Source of the DNA: Desulfovibrio sp. UIB00
GTDB lineage: Bacteria; Desulfobacterota; Desulfovibrionia; Desulfovibrionales; Desulfovibrionaceae
Direction of reading: 5' to 3'
Length of the DNA: 64,000 nucleotides
Assembly: GCF_022508225.1 (NCBI RefSeq)
Contig: NZ_JAETXJ010000004.1
Span: 238,696-302,695 of the forward strand
Shown here: in pieces, positions 25,822 to 34,705 of the stretch
How the letters are laid out: every line of letters starts with the position of its first letter
Position numbering within the stretch: position 1 is the first letter of the stretch
Translations under genes and position numbers: made by a program
Notes under the pieces: generated by a model
What the model was told of the DNA's origin: nothing
Databases searched by the model: none
Seen by the model: the letters and a program-made list of their open reading frames with translations, nothing else

Positions 25822-26740
25822 TCCCTCACGCCGCCCGCCGCACCTGCTTTCCATGCTGCTGGCGATCTTTATCGCCGTGAGCATGTGGTACATGGTCAGC
25901 GTTCGCGACAGGCTGGAAGCGCAGATCGAAGTAAGCCTTGATTATTTTGGCATCCCCGCCAACCTTGTGGTGACTGACGGTCTCATCAACAAGGCCATTG
26001 TGCGCCTGCGCGGGCCGGAAACTCTTTTGCGCTCCATAACGCAGCGCAAGATTATTCAGGCTGTTGACCTTTCCTCCATCAAAAAGGGCACCACAGTAGT
26101 TCCGCTTTCGGCAGAACACCTGGGCGCGGCCTTCCGCGCGTTTGAGCTCATTGATGTGCAGCCCCCGCGCATTGTGGTCAAGGCCGACACCGTGCAGGAG
26201 CGAAGCGTACCTGTTAAGGCTGTTGTGGATTCGCCCCTGCGCAGCGGCGCCCTGACGGTGGAAAACGTCAGCGTGACCCCGGCCACGGTGGTTTTGCGCG
26301 GGCCGGAATCCGTTGTCTCCGCCATTGCCAGCGTGCCGCTGACCATCATGCTTGACCCCAAGGCAGCGGGCACAACAACGCAGCAGACCATCACGCTGGA
26401 CACGCCGGGCATGGTCACGGCCACGCCGCCTTCCGTCAAGGTGCAGTACACCATCACCAGTGGGCGCACCGTCATCTCGCGCCGCTGCAAAGTGGAAATT
26501 GCCAAGGAAAGCCGCCTGGCCTATACGGTGACCCCCGATGAAATTGCCGTGCTGGTGGAGGTGCCCGAGGCTCTGGCAAAGAACAGCCATTACCTTGGCG
26601 AGATGGAAGTTTCTTTCGTCACGCCTGAAATCCAGCCGGGAGAGAGCGTTAAAACCCCCCTGCACTTCAAACTGCCGGAAGGAATGACTCTCTTGAACCC
26701 GGTTACGGAAGAAGTTACGGTAACAAGAAAAAAGAAATAA
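25808..26740 (+). CDS. cdaR: YbbR-domain protein, CdaA regulator CdaR-like
   Basis: A 310-residue protein with one N-terminal TM helix (LSMLLAIFIAVSMWYMV) and a long extracytoplasmic part made of YbbR repeats. The repeats are visible as recurring blocks of the type VRLRGPETLLRSI and VVLRGPESVVSAI at about 60-75 and 160-175. CdaR binds CdaA and modulates c-di-AMP synthesis in Firmicutes; that role is inferred here from family and order. The ATG at 25808 lies inside the end of cdaA, so translation is probably coupled. Confidence 0.88.
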   Translation: MKSSDPSRRPPHLLSMLLAIFIAVSMWYMVSVRDRLEAQIEVSLDYFGIPANLVVTDGLINKAIVRLRGPETLLRSITQRKIIQAVDLSSIKKGTTVVPLSAEHLGAAFRAFELIDVQPPRIVVKADTVQERSVPVKAVVDSPLRSGALTVENVSVTPATVVLRGPESVVSAIASVPLTIMLDPKAAGTTTQQTITLDTPGMVTATPPSVKVQYTITSGRTVISRRCKVEIAKESRLAYTVTPDEIAVLVEVPEALAKNSHYLGEMEVSFVTPEIQPGESVKTPLHFKLPEGMTLLNPVTEEVTVTRKKK

Positions 26741-26896
26741 GCGACGCCCTTCAACTGCCGCATCCGGCGGCCTGAATGGAGCGCAACCGTGCCTTGGCCC
26801 TTGCGGTCCGCACGGCATATACGACAAAACCCTGCAACAGCGCCCATGCTGAAACGCATCCGCGCGCTGCAACAGCATTAGAGGTAAGGAGTTTTC

Positions 26897-28249
26897 ATGG
26901 CTGAGCGTCTTTTCGGCACAGACGGACTGCGCGGCACGGTCAACAACTATCCCATGACCGTGGATGTGGCCCTGCGACTTGGTCTGGCGGCAGGTGCGCG
27001 CTTTCGGCGCGGCGACCACCAGCACAAGGTGGTCATCGGCAAGGATACGCGCCTTTCAGGCTATATGTTTGAATCTGCCCTCACTTCCGGCCTGTGCGCC
27101 GCCGGCATGCACGTGATCATGACCGGCCCGCTGCCCACCCCGGCCATATCCTTTCTCACCCGCAGCATGCGGGCCGACCTTGGGGTGGTTATTTCCGCCT
27201 CGCACAACCCCTTTCACGACAACGGCATCAAGTTTTTTGACGCCGATGGCTACAAGCTCCCCGACCTGACCGAAGACGAAATATCAGCCATGGTGCTGGA
27301 TTCGGACTATAAATGGCCCTACCCCGAAGCGCGCGGCGTTGGCCGCGCCACCAAGATTGAAGACGCCGGGGGCCGCTATATTGTTTACACCAAGAGCTGT
27401 TTTCCTCCCCAGTTGACACTTTCTGGCCTGCGCATTGTGGTTGACTGCGCCAACGGCGCCAGCTACAAGGTTGCCCCTCTGGCTCTTGAAGAACTGGGAG
27501 CAGAAGTTTTCCGCATCGGCACAAGCCCAGACGGCACCAACATCAACGAGCACTGCGGCTCGCTCTATCCCGAAGTTGTGGCCGCCAAGGTGCGCGAGGT
27601 TCGGGCCGATGTGGGCCTTGCGCTGGACGGCGACGCCGACCGCCTCATTGTTGTGGACGAACACGGCGACATCATTGACGGCGACCAGCTCATGGCCATG
27701 TGCGCCCAGGCCATGATGGCCCGGGGCGAACTGCCGGGCAATCTGCTTGTGGCAACCGCCATGAGCAATATGGCCCTGGAAATTTTTATGAAGGATCACG
27801 GCGGTTCGCTGCTGCGCACCAAGGTGGGTGACCGCTACGTCATGGAAGCCATGCGGCGCGAAGGCGCCATGCTGGGCGGCGAGCAGTCGGGCCACCTTAT
27901 TTTCCACAAGTACAGCACCACTGGTGATGGCCTGCTGGCGGCCCTGCAAATTCTGCGCATCATGCGCGAGAAGGACAAGCCCCTCTCCGAACTGGCAGGC
28001 AGGCTTAAGCCATTCCCGCAGAAGCTTATCAACGTGCGGGTCGAAAAACGTCTGCCCTTTGAGGAACGCCCCGCTATTGGCGAGGCTGTTGCCAAGGTCG
28101 AGGCGGAACTGGCCGGACGTGGGCGTGTGCTCCTGCGGTATTCCGGCACGGAATCTCTTTGCCGCGTCATGGTGGAAGGCGAAAATCCCGAAAAGGTCAA
28201 AGCTTTCGCTGAAGATCTGGCCGTTGTGGTTGAGCGCGAACTGCGCTGA
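26897..28249 (+). CDS. glmM: Phosphoglucosamine mutase
   Basis: A 450-residue alpha-D-phosphohexomutase. The N terminus is LFGTDGLRG, the phosphoserine loop is [13 protein letters not shown] (Ser102), the metal loop is [10 protein letters not shown] (Asp244, 246, 248), the sugar loop is [10 protein letters not shown] and the phosphate-binding loop is [12 protein letters not shown]. It converts glucosamine-6-phosphate to glucosamine-1-phosphate for UDP-GlcNAc, peptidoglycan and LPS. In other bacteria GlmM binds and inhibits CdaA, so linkage to cdaA-cdaR is functionally meaningful. Length and motifs are normal. The 156-bp gap before it has no terminator I can see. Confidence 0.96.
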   Translation: MAERLFGTDGLRGTVNNYPMTVDVALRLGLAAGARFRRGDHQHKVVIGKDTRLSGYMFESALTSGLCAAGMHVIMTGPLPTPAISFLTRSMRADLGVVISASHNPFHDNGIKFFDADGYKLPDLTEDEISAMVLDSDYKWPYPEARGVGRATKIEDAGGRYIVYTKSCFPPQLTLSGLRIVVDCANGASYKVAPLALEELGAEVFRIGTSPDGTNINEHCGSLYPEVVAAKVREVRADVGLALDGDADRLIVVDEHGDIIDGDQLMAMCAQAMMARGELPGNLLVATAMSNMALEIFMKDHGGSLLRTKVGDRYVMEAMRREGAMLGGEQSGHLIFHKYSTTGDGLLAALQILRIMREKDKPLSELAGRLKPFPQKLINVRVEKRLPFEERPAIGEAVAKVEAELAGRGRVLLRYSGTESLCRVMVEGENPEKVKAFAEDLAVVVERELR

Positions 28250-28378
28250 TTTGACCGTTGAACATCGCGGCGGCACTACCGGGCAGGTACTGCTTGCAGT
28301 ATGGCTGCTATCCGTTTATTGCTTACATCGGTTTGCCGCTAATAAAAATTGTTTTGTCTACCCCCCTTGGAGGCATGC

Positions 28379-29251
28379 ATGAAGGATATTCGTAAAGTCG
28401 TCATTCCCGTGGCCGGATGGGGCACCCGTTCCTTGCCTGCAACAAAGAATATTCCCAAGGAAATGCTGCCCATCTACAACAAGCCCGTCATCCAGTATGT
28501 GGTTGAAGAAGCGCAGCGCGCCAATATTGAAGACGTGATTTTCGTCACCAACCGCGACAAAACGGTTATTGAAGATCACTTCGACTACAACCTCCAGCTT
28601 GAGGGCGTGCTTGAACGCGCGGGCAAGCTCGACAAACTGGCTGAAGTGCGCAAGGTGGCCGAGATGGTCAACATCATGTCCGTGCGGCAAAAGCGCCAGC
28701 TTGGACTTGGCCATGCGGTGCTGTGCGCGCGCGAACTTGTGCGTGACGATCCCTTTGCCATCATGGTGGGCGATGACCTCATGTTTGGCGGTGCTCCCGG
28801 CATCGGCCAGCTCATTGAAGTTGCCATGGCCGAAAAAATGCCGGTCATCGGCGTGATGGAAGTACCGTGGGAAAAGGTCAGCCGCTACGGCATCATTGAT
28901 GGCGATGAAGTGACCCCCGGCGTGTTCCGCGTCAAAAACATGGTGGAAAAACCCGCCCGTGAAGACGCGCCCTCGCGCATGGCAATTGTTGGCCGTTATG
29001 TACTCACGCCTGATATTTTTGACTATCTTGAAAAGGTCGAACCCGGTCACGGCGGCGAAATCCAGCTTACCGACGCACTCCAGGCCATGGCTCAAGAAAG
29101 GGGCATGATGGCCGTGCGTATGTCCGGCATGCGCTTTGACGCAGGCGACTGGGCGGAATTTCTCACCGCCAACATCTACTTTGCCCTTCAGGACGAAGAA
29201 CTGCGCTACGATCTGCTCAAGCTGCTCAAGAATTTTGTGCAGTTCCATTAA
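28379..29251 (+). CDS. galU: UTP--glucose-1-phosphate uridylyltransferase
   Basis: A 290-residue nucleotidyltransferase. The nucleotide-binding loop is PVAGWGTRSLPATKNIPKEM (the usual AGxGTR; Trp replaces the common Leu/Tyr). Other motifs are the EEAQRANIEDVIFVT block, GLGHAVLCA, VGDDLMFG, MVEKPARE and GEIQLTDAL. It makes UDP-glucose for envelope polysaccharides. The ATG at 28379 follows TTGGAGG. It closes the ftsH-to-galU run and is followed by a strong hairpin with a TTCG loop. Confidence 0.95.
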   Translation: MKDIRKVVIPVAGWGTRSLPATKNIPKEMLPIYNKPVIQYVVEEAQRANIEDVIFVTNRDKTVIEDHFDYNLQLEGVLERAGKLDKLAEVRKVAEMVNIMSVRQKRQLGLGHAVLCARELVRDDPFAIMVGDDLMFGGAPGIGQLIEVAMAEKMPVIGVMEVPWEKVSRYGIIDGDEVTPGVFRVKNMVEKPAREDAPSRMAIVGRYVLTPDIFDYLEKVEPGHGGEIQLTDALQAMAQERGMMAVRMSGMRFDAGDWAEFLTANIYFALQDEELRYDLLKLLKNFVQFH

Positions 29252-29277
29252 AACCCACTGCACATATGTATTGCCCC

Positions 29278-29307
29278 AAGCCTCCTCTGGTTCGCCAGAG
29301 GAGGCTT
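29278..29307 (+). terminator. 13-bp hairpin with TTCG tetraloop after galU
   Basis: AAGCCTCCTCTGG (29278-29290), TTCG, CCAGAGGAGGCTT (29295-29307). The stem is perfect and carries the very stable TTCG loop. No long T-run follows, so its termination efficiency is uncertain. It ends 34 bp before priA. Confidence 0.7.
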
Positions 29308-29341
29308 GCCATTGGGGCCGTATTACGTAACTCTCCCCCAC

Positions 29342-31723
29342 ATGTACGCCACCGTCGCCCTGCTCACCCCTCCATACGCCAGCCTTACCTACACACTGCC
29401 GCCCGAATTTCCCGCCGATTTCTGGCAGCCCGGATTGCGCGTGGCCGTGCCGCTGGGCCGTGGCGAGCGCACCGCCCTGCGCGCCGCAGTGCTTTTGCGC
29501 GTCAGCCCCACCGCCGACCTGCCGGAAGGCGTGGACTGCAAAAGCCTTGGCTGGCCGCTGGAAAACGCCCCCCTGCTCCCCGCTGTGCTGCTGGAACTGG
29601 CTGAAGATCTGGCCAGACGGCAAGGGCTGCACCCCGGTCATATTCTGGGGCATGTGCTGCCACAGGGCCTGCGCCTTGCACGGGTGCGGCTGCGTAATAT
29701 CGAATCCGGCAAGGCAGTGGCCTGGACTCTTGCCCGCATCCGCGAAGCCCTGCCTGAACAGCGCCGGACTCTCGCCGAGGCCCTTTGCAACGGCACGGCC
29801 CGCATGCTGCCCCCCGGCACAGACGCCGCCAGCGAAGAATTTTGCCTGCTGCGCGTTGACCCGCCCTGGCCTGTACGGCCCTCGGCCAAACGCCAGATCG
29901 AGGTTCTGGACTATCTGCACCAGCACGGCAGCGTAAGCCGCAGACGGCTGGTGCAATCCCTCGGGCAAGCAGTAACACCTGCCCTCCATACCCTGCTGGA
30001 GGCCGGGCACGTCAACCTTGCGCGCGATAACGGCGTTGACGATGATGACGCCCTGGACGCCACAGAACAAAGCCTGTTGCCGCCCCCACCAGCCCCCTTT
30101 GCCCTTAACGATGAACAGGCATGTGCGCTTGAGAGCATGCTGGAGGCCCTGCGGGCAGACGAGGCTTCCTCGCGCCTGCTCTTTGGCGTGACCGGCAGCG
30201 GCAAAACAGCAGTATACCTTGAACTTGCCAAGGCCTGCCTTGCAGCGGGCAAAAGCATCATGCTGCTCGCCCCCGAAGTGGCGCTGGCTCACAAGTTGCG
30301 GCGAGATGCCACGTGCGCGCTGCCCGATGCCCCCTTATTTTTCTACCACGGCTACCAGTCGCCCGCGCGGCGGGAAGCGACCTTTCGCCAGATGGCGCAG
30401 AGCGACAGCCCCTGCATCGTCGTGGGTACTCGCTCGGCATTGTTTCTGCCAGTGCCCCACCTGAACTGCATTGTGCTGGACGAAGAGCACGACGGCTCTT
30501 TCAAGCAGGACGAAAGCCTGGCCTATCAGGCCAAGGAAGTGGCGTGGTTCCGCGTTGCCCAGGCAAAGGGGCTGCTGGTGCTTGGTTCTGCCACGCCAGA
30601 CCTCAAGACCTTTTATGCGGCTGAAAACGGGCACCTGCCCATCCTGCGGCTACCGCACCGCGTGGGCGGACGCGAACTGCCACCGGTGGAACTGGTGGAC
30701 ATAAGCTCCCTAGCGCCCGGCTCAACCAGCATGGACGGTCTGCTGGCCCCACAAAGTGAAGCCGCACTGCGCGAGACCATTGAACGCGGCGAGCAAGCCG
30801 TGGTGCTGCTGAACAGGCGCGGCTACGCCCCCCTGATGTACTGCCTTGACTGCAACCGCACCCTGCGCTGCCCGCACTGCGAAATTGGGCTCACCTATCA
30901 CAAAGGGCTGGAAAAACTCGTCTGCCACTATTGCGGCTATAGCCGACCATTTCCCTCGCCCTGCCCAGAGTGCGGCGGCATGAACTTTTTGCCCATGGGC
31001 GAAGGCACGGAACGCCTGGCCGAGCGCCTGAGCGTACTGGCCGGGGGGCCTGTGCTGCGGCTGGACAGGGACAGCACCCGCAGGCCCGGACGCATGGAAG
31101 AAATCCTTGCGGCCTTTTCCCGGCAGGAGGCCCCCATACTGGTGGGTACGCAAATGCTCTCCAAGGGGCATCACTTCCCTCTGGTGACGCTGGCCGTCAT
31201 CGCGGATGCGGACCTGGGTCTGAACCTGCCGGACTACCGCGCCGCCGAGCGCACATTCCAATTGCTGGTGCAGTCTGCCGGGCGCGCTGGCAGGGGCGAC
31301 AAGCCGGGCCGGGTGCTTATCCAGACGCGTGATGTGGAGCACTACTGCTGGCAGTACGTGCGCACCGCAGACTATGAGGGCTTTTATCAGGCAGAGCTTG
31401 CCAAACGTCGGTTGCGCCGTTACCCGCCCTTTGTACGGCTGGCGCTCATTCGCATATCCTACGCGCTGAACGAACAGGGCGGCCCCCCTGCTCTCAACGA
31501 TCTGGCTCAGGCCCTGCGCAGCAAGGCAGCGGAACTGGGCGTGCAGCTTCTTGGCCCCGCCCCGGCCCCACTGGCCCTGTTGCGTGGGCGCAAGCGTTTT
31601 ACATGTTTAATAAAAGGGCAGGACTGGCAGGCGTTACGCTCGCTCTATTTTTTTGCTTTATCACAAAAAGCTTCAAGACACTTGCGACTTTTTCTTGACC
31701 TTGATCCAATAAATATGTTGTGA
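29342..31723 (+). CDS. priA: Primosomal protein N' (replication restart helicase PriA)
   Basis: A 793-residue superfamily 2 helicase. An N-terminal 3'-DNA-binding domain is followed by Walker A GVTGSGKT (near residue 285), LDEEH (near 379) and GSATPDLKT. A zinc-binding insert has four CxxC-type pairs (CLDC, CPHC, CHYC, CPEC; about 500-540). Then come GTQMLSKGHHFPLVT, QSAGRAGRG and a C-terminal domain. It reloads the replisome at stalled forks. The ATG at 29342 is preferred to a TTG at 29306, which would sit in the preceding hairpin. Confidence 0.95.
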   Translation: MYATVALLTPPYASLTYTLPPEFPADFWQPGLRVAVPLGRGERTALRAAVLLRVSPTADLPEGVDCKSLGWPLENAPLLPAVLLELAEDLARRQGLHPGHILGHVLPQGLRLARVRLRNIESGKAVAWTLARIREALPEQRRTLAEALCNGTARMLPPGTDAASEEFCLLRVDPPWPVRPSAKRQIEVLDYLHQHGSVSRRRLVQSLGQAVTPALHTLLEAGHVNLARDNGVDDDDALDATEQSLLPPPPAPFALNDEQACALESMLEALRADEASSRLLFGVTGSGKTAVYLELAKACLAAGKSIMLLAPEVALAHKLRRDATCALPDAPLFFYHGYQSPARREATFRQMAQSDSPCIVVGTRSALFLPVPHLNCIVLDEEHDGSFKQDESLAYQAKEVAWFRVAQAKGLLVLGSATPDLKTFYAAENGHLPILRLPHRVGGRELPPVELVDISSLAPGSTSMDGLLAPQSEAALRETIERGEQAVVLLNRRGYAPLMYCLDCNRTLRCPHCEIGLTYHKGLEKLVCHYCGYSRPFPSPCPECGGMNFLPMGEGTERLAERLSVLAGGPVLRLDRDSTRRPGRMEEILAAFSRQEAPILVGTQMLSKGHHFPLVTLAVIADADLGLNLPDYRAAERTFQLLVQSAGRAGRGDKPGRVLIQTRDVEHYCWQYVRTADYEGFYQAELAKRRLRRYPPFVRLALIRISYALNEQGGPPALNDLAQALRSKAAELGVQLLGPAPAPLALLRGRKRFTCLIKGQDWQALRSLYFFALSQKASRHLRLFLDLDPINML

Positions 31724-31852
31724 CAGCCCATTACTGTTGTCGAGGGCGGCCCGATAGCCGCGTCCGTTTCTGCGACATTGCAACCGTACCAGTGTGCTAA
31801 GGTATGCCGGGATGGGCTGTTGTGCGCTTTTTTGCATCTTAGTGGAGGGGTG

Positions 31853-33127
31853 ATGAAGGTTTTTCGTGCTGTATGTCTGGCGCTGGCTCTGGTAGCCTGT
31901 TGCGCACCCGTAGCCTGGGGCGAAGGTTTCTCCCTGAATGAATGGAGCGCCAGAGGTGTTTCCCTGGCTGGCGGCATGGTGGGCCGCGCTGATGATGTTT
32001 CGGCCATTGCGTACAATGCCGCAGGCATTACGCAACTGCCCGGCACGCGCATGATGGGCGGTTTTGCCCTCATCAGCCCCTCAGGCGGCATAACCACCAA
32101 TGCTGGCAGCCGCCAGACCGATACCTACACAAAACCCGCGCTCTGGAATGCCCCGCATGCATATCTGAGCCACCAGCTCAGCGACAACGCTTGGGTTGGC
32201 CTGGGCGTTTTTTCGCGTTTCGGCCTTGGCAACAGCTATGCTGGCGACTGGGCGGGCAGGTATAATGTCTATGACATCGGCGTACAGACCATCTCCTTCG
32301 TGCCCACCCTTGCGGTCAAGCTCAACGATACAGTTTCCTTCTCCGTAGGCGTGGAAGCCATGAATGCCCACATGTACATGGGCAACAAGATTCCCACCAA
32401 TAAAGGTACAGGGGCTACCTTTGACAACGACATGCAGCTTGAAGGCAACGGATGGGGCTACGGCGCGCATCTTGGGCTGCACATGCGCCTCAACGACCAG
32501 TGGTCGGTTGGCCTGTCCTACAAGAGCCAGGTGACCATGAACATCAATGGCGACGTGGAATTTGCCTATCAGGGCTACAACGCCATCAGCAGACCTAAAC
32601 ACCTGCCCGAAGCCAGAAACTGCGGCGCAAACACAGTGCTTCAGTTGCCAGATTCAGCAGCGCTGGGCGTTACCTACAAGCCGCTGGACAATCTGAGCTT
32701 TGAAGTGGGCACGGTCTGGACCCGCTGGTCCACCTACAATGCCCTGAACATCTATATGGATAACGGCTACAGTTCCATCAACAACAAGGAATGGCGCGAC
32801 GGCTGGAACTTCAACGGCAGCGTGGAATACAAACCCCTTGACTGGTGGAGCCTGCGCGCGGGTTTTTCGTATGAAACCCCTGTAGTCAATGAAAGCCATG
32901 CCGACTTCATGATCCCCACCAATGGCCGCAAAACGCTCAGCGTGGGCACCGGCTTTAACTGGAATAACTGGACCGTGGACCTCGCCTACGCCCACCTGTG
33001 GATCAATTCGCTTGACTACGGCGGCACCGATGCCAAGGGCATATCGCCCGATGTGGGCATTACAGGCGGCAACTCCAAGGATGTTTCTGCAAACATCTAT
33101 ATGCTTTCAGTGGGTTACACGTTCTAA
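31853..33127 (+). CDS. Outer membrane transport protein, FadL/OmpP1/TodX family
   Basis: A 424-residue protein. A signal peptide (ending PVAWG) is followed by the family's N-terminal hatch sequence EGFSLNEWSARGVSLAGGMV and ADDVSAIAYNAAGITQLPG. A 14-strand barrel ends in MLSVGYTF with the C-terminal Phe needed for outer-membrane insertion. FadL proteins take up hydrophobic compounds such as long-chain fatty acids or aromatics. The substrate cannot be told here. The ATG at 31853 follows GGAGGGG. It is a single-gene unit with a terminator downstream. Confidence 0.92.
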   Translation: MKVFRAVCLALALVACCAPVAWGEGFSLNEWSARGVSLAGGMVGRADDVSAIAYNAAGITQLPGTRMMGGFALISPSGGITTNAGSRQTDTYTKPALWNAPHAYLSHQLSDNAWVGLGVFSRFGLGNSYAGDWAGRYNVYDIGVQTISFVPTLAVKLNDTVSFSVGVEAMNAHMYMGNKIPTNKGTGATFDNDMQLEGNGWGYGAHLGLHMRLNDQWSVGLSYKSQVTMNINGDVEFAYQGYNAISRPKHLPEARNCGANTVLQLPDSAALGVTYKPLDNLSFEVGTVWTRWSTYNALNIYMDNGYSSINNKEWRDGWNFNGSVEYKPLDWWSLRAGFSYETPVVNESHADFMIPTNGRKTLSVGTGFNWNNWTVDLAYAHLWINSLDYGGTDAKGISPDVGITGGNSKDVSANIYMLSVGYTF

Positions 33128-33198
33128 AAAGCCACATGGGGCACATAGTCGCCGCTGTTGTTGTATGGGCGGCTGGCGCTTGACCGCAAAAGCAGATG

Positions 33199-33236
33199 AA
33201 CCCGGTTGTTAAAAAAACAGCCGGGTTTTTCTTTTT
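33199..33236 (+). terminator. Intrinsic terminator after the FadL-type gene
   Basis: AACCCGGTTGTT pairs with AACAGCCGGGTT across an A-rich loop, with one G-T wobble. T-runs follow (TTTTTCTTTTT to about 33236). Confidence 0.88.
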
Positions 33237-33420
33237 ATACAGAATGCATTTGCTCCCCAGATGAATCCGCACGTTGCAACATGCTGTTTTGCATGGCTAA
33301 CACAGTAAAGATACGTCATCACTCCTGCCAATATAGAAAAAATATTGACATTTTCTAATGATTGTTTCAACTTTAAAGCTGCCTTCATTTTTTTGGAGGA
33401 AAGTACCTAGGAGGACTGTC

Positions 33421-34098
33421 ATGAAACGCTTTATTCTTGCGTTGGCGCTGGTGCTGAGTCTGGCACTGCCCAACATTGCCGCTGCTGAAGGCAACGGCAT
33501 GTATCTGGCCCCCAAATTCCTGATGAGCTTTCAAAATACCGGCCAAATTGAACGCTCCCGCGCCATGGCTGGCTCAGGCGTAGACCAGTACAGCCAGTTC
33601 ACCCTTGGTGGCGCCCTGGCCCTGGGCTATGACTTCTGGCCCCAGCAGATGCTGCCCCTGCGTGCCGAACTTGAATTCGCCATGCGCGGCAACAATGAAA
33701 AGACCTGGAGCGATGGCGGCGCAGCCATCAAGCAGGTCAAGGGCACCTGGAATTCCTCGACCCTGTTTGCAAACCTGTTCTGGGATTTCCACAACGACAG
33801 CATCATGACCCCTTATGTGGGTGGTGGTCTTGGCATGGCCTTCAACTACGCTGGCTATGACTTTACCGCCAACAACGGCGACAAGTTCAGCGGCGACCAA
33901 CGCACCACCAACTTTGCGTGGAATCTGGGCGCTGGTGTTGCCTTCAACATCAACGAGCACTTCGCCATTGACGCTGGCTACCGCTTTGTGAGCCTTGGCT
34001 ACAACGATGTGAGCGTCACCTCTGCCGGCAACAAGTACAACGTCGGCAACCGCCCCTACGAAAACGAGTTCATGCTCGGCCTGCGTTACGGCTTCTAA
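33421..34098 (+). CDS. Outer-membrane beta-barrel protein (OmpX/opacity-like)
   Basis: A 225-residue protein with a signal peptide (ALALVLSLALPNIAAA) and an eight-stranded barrel pattern ending in MLGLRYGF (C-terminal Phe). Alternating polar and hydrophobic strands include LGYDFWPQQM, PYVGGGLGMAFNYAGYDF and WNLGAGVAFNINEHFAIDAGYRF, typical of the PF13505-type OMP barrel. Likely roles are outer-membrane integrity or adhesion; none is provable here. The start ATG 33421 follows AGGAGGA. It is flanked by terminators on both sides and so is monocistronic. Confidence 0.87.
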   Translation: MKRFILALALVLSLALPNIAAAEGNGMYLAPKFLMSFQNTGQIERSRAMAGSGVDQYSQFTLGGALALGYDFWPQQMLPLRAELEFAMRGNNEKTWSDGGAAIKQVKGTWNSSTLFANLFWDFHNDSIMTPYVGGGLGMAFNYAGYDFTANNGDKFSGDQRTTNFAWNLGAGVAFNINEHFAIDAGYRFVSLGYNDVSVTSAGNKYNVGNRPYENEFMLGLRYGF

Positions 34099-34194
34099 GC
34101 CGCAGATAAGCACCGCAGCCTCACTAGAGGCAAAGCAACGTGCTGTGGACGGTAGATTCAGCGCCAGCGCTGCTTGCGCTGTCCGTCCCTCAGG

Positions 34195-34223
34195 AAAAAA
34201 CCCCGGCTCAGGCCGGGGTTTTT
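34195..34223 (+). terminator. Intrinsic terminator after the OmpX-like gene
   Basis: CCCCGGC (34201-34207), TCAG, GCCGGGG (34212-34218), then TTTTT; an A-run precedes it, so it may work in both directions. Confidence 0.9.
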
Positions 34224-34705
34224 GCATTCTGGCGTCAGGCGCATTGATCGGCTGCCCGCATGCGCCGGGCATGCCTGGATATTTTCTTAACTTTCTTTAA
34301 TATCAACGGTTTTTATATAATTTTCGTGGAAATTCCGGTCCAAACAAGCGGCATGAAACCGCCGAAAATTTCTTTTTCCCCCTTGACAATCTGCCTTGCC
34401 TTACGGTGCGCATAGTTTACTGATCCCTTGTTGAAAAATGAAGAATACATGAGGAAAACAGAGAAAAAACAAATTATATTTGTGTAAAACTTTTCAACTC
34501 AATGTTTAAAACATCAAGACACCCCATGAAAGCCTTGCCCTAAAAGGATATCACATCATAGGGACTACAGGCCGAGTAACTAAAAAATATTAAAATTCAG
34601 ACCTATTAGATATAAACAAAGTTGGGGATAAGAAATTGGCCCCATGTCTCAAACAGCTCGGAATCATCAATTGCCCCAAAATCTGATTTTGCGCTACAAG
34701 GCTGC
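34224..34705. other. AT-rich region upstream of dnaA with DnaA-box-like sites
   Basis: About 480 bp that are much more AT-rich than the genes around them. On the minus strand TTTTACACA (34489-34481) fits the TTWTNCACA DnaA-box consensus. TTATCCCCA (34631-34623) differs from TTATCCACA by one base. A TTGACA at 34383-34388 lacks a good -10. The region could be a dnaA promoter with autoregulation or part of a replication origin. No dnaN, gyrB or rpmH is adjacent, so an origin claim would be weak. Confidence 0.4.

Noticed and set aside
28358..30292. A 644-codon minus-strand frame
   Set aside because: It is antisense to galU and priA and has no recognisable domain.
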